64,000 bases of DNA from Anaerolineae bacterium (GTDB lineage Bacteria; Chloroflexota; Anaerolineae; Aggregatilineales; Phototrophicaceae): NCBI GenBank assembly GCA_022824465.1, contig JAJDZV010000014.1:1-64000 (forward strand). Reading direction: 5' to 3'. This document shows positions 63,478 to 64,000 of the stretch, one piece after another. A program made the position numbers and the translations under genes. The notes under the pieces were generated by a model that made no database searches, was not told where the DNA came from, and worked only from the letters and a program-made list of their open reading frames with translations. Position 1 is the stretch's first letter. The number at the start of each line of letters is the position of its first letter.

Positions 63478-64000
63478 ATGGCGATACGCGGGGATAGCAG
63501 TGGACTCGAGCGCGGCTACCTGCTTGACATGCTACCGCGCGAAATCGGTCGCGTGCTGGAGATTGGCTGCGGTGATGGCCGGCTGACGCGGAAGTACGCG
63601 GGCCAGGCGGCGCACGTCGTGGGTATCGACTTGGCGGAAGCGATGCCGTCGAGCGACCGGTCCGAGTTGGCGAGCGTGATGGCCCTGACGGCGGCTAGCG
63701 GCGTGTCCCTGCCTTTTCGCGATCGCAGCTTTGACCACGCTATATTCTCGCTCTCGTTCTGATGAATTGAGCCTCAGGGCATGGTTCATGCCCTGTCAGA
63801 AGCGCGGCGGGTACTCAAGACCGGGGGTTCGTTGATTGATCTGCGGCCGACGGCGCGAAACCGGCTGGTTGATTTGGAATACGCAGGACAGAGAATTCAT
63901 GTCGGTGATATAGACTCGGCGCGCTCCGCCCATGAAAAGCGGCTGGCGAACGAGGCGCTGCGAGATGCCTTGGACATGGGATTGTTTCGCCTAGAGCATT
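63478..64000 (+). CDS. SAM methyltransferase with tandem in-frame TGA codons, possible selenoprotein, cut by window end
   Basis: GAGGGAGCG precedes the ATG. VLEIGCGDGRLTRKYA is motif I and VVGIDLAEAM follows. At FDHAIFSLSF, the region of motif IV, two TGA codons (63760-63765) interrupt the frame. The same frame then continues without a stop to the window edge with IEPQGMVHALSEARRVLKTG and GSLIDLRP, normal methyltransferase sequence. TGA is the normal stop for many other genes here, so the code is not altered. A 9-bp hairpin follows (see 63775). Either a selenoprotein with two adjacent selenocysteines, or a decayed gene. Read with ordinary stops, the product is only 94 residues (63478-63762). 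Confidence 0.6.
63775..63795 (+). promoter_or_regulatory. SECIS-like hairpin after tandem TGA
   Basis: CAGGGCATG (63775-63783), GTT, then CATGCCCTG (63787-63795): a perfect 9-bp stem with a three-base loop starting with G. The loop begins 18 bases after the second TGA and 21 after the first. Known bacterial SECIS rules ask for a loop 16-37 bases after the UGA, a stem of about 4-16 bp and a G early in the loop. Confidence 0.5.

Noticed and set aside
63760..63765. TGA read as Trp by an alternative genetic code
   Set aside because: Many genes here, such as those ending at 57057 and 932, stop at TGA, and Trp is coded by TGG throughout.

Overview
The window looks like chromosome from a bacterium of the phylum Chloroflexota, probably an Anaerolineae-like lineage. 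This is an inference from gene content: sugar ABC operons with family 1 binding proteins, a GlmL-like protein in a membrane operon, many secreted SH3, WD40 and TPR proteins, and short interspersed palindromes. No rRNA, tRNA or CRISPR array was seen. Most genes are GC-rich. A minority are clearly richer in A+T, and most of these are defence, toxin or unknown genes.

Layout. 1-3.6 kb: the end of an AIPR-type defence gene, then two permeases of a nucleoside/simple-sugar importer separated by a foreign-looking lipoprotein gene. 3.6-20.1 kb: Nudix, PAP2-like, WD40, sulfatase, an amidohydrolase, a triple-SH3 secreted protein, a lipocalin-like protein, an epimerase/glycosyltransferase pair, a CPBP-like protein, a metallo-beta-lactamase-fold enzyme, and a sugar ABC operon without its ATPase. 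20.8-27.2 kb: a tight six-gene minus-strand operon of membrane proteins ending in a GlmL-like ATPase-fold protein. 27.4-28.6 kb: a HEPN-like gene between inverted CCACAGAG-type repeats. 28.6-34.5 kb: mscL, flavin reductase, glycosyltransferase, pterin dehydratase, Tat amidase, tmk and a radical SAM DNA-repair-type protein. 34.7-40.7 kb: a complete sugar ABC operon with two paralogous binding proteins. 40.7-57.1 kb: mixed metabolic and housekeeping genes, a Fic protein, a metal P-type ATPase, a Tat cyclase, tandem TPR proteins and an FkbM methyltransferase. 57.1-60.4 kb: a cytosine-5 DNA methyltransferase overlapping a GHKL-ATPase/nuclease fusion, again between inverted CCACAGAG repeats, with a fragment of a type IIG enzyme beside it. 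60.4-64 kb: a MocR regulator, a secreted SH3 protein and a truncated methyltransferase gene.

The strongest unexpected signal is at the right end. The methyltransferase at 63478 has two adjacent in-frame TGA codons, and the methyltransferase reading frame continues after them to the window edge. A perfect 9-bp hairpin follows. Its spacing and G-first loop fit what is known of bacterial SECIS elements, so this may be a protein with two adjacent selenocysteines. A decayed gene is the alternative. Other points of interest are the repeat-bracketed accessory cassettes, a palindromic repeat inserted in frame inside a glycosyltransferase, and palindromes sitting just after binding-protein genes in both sugar ABC operons.
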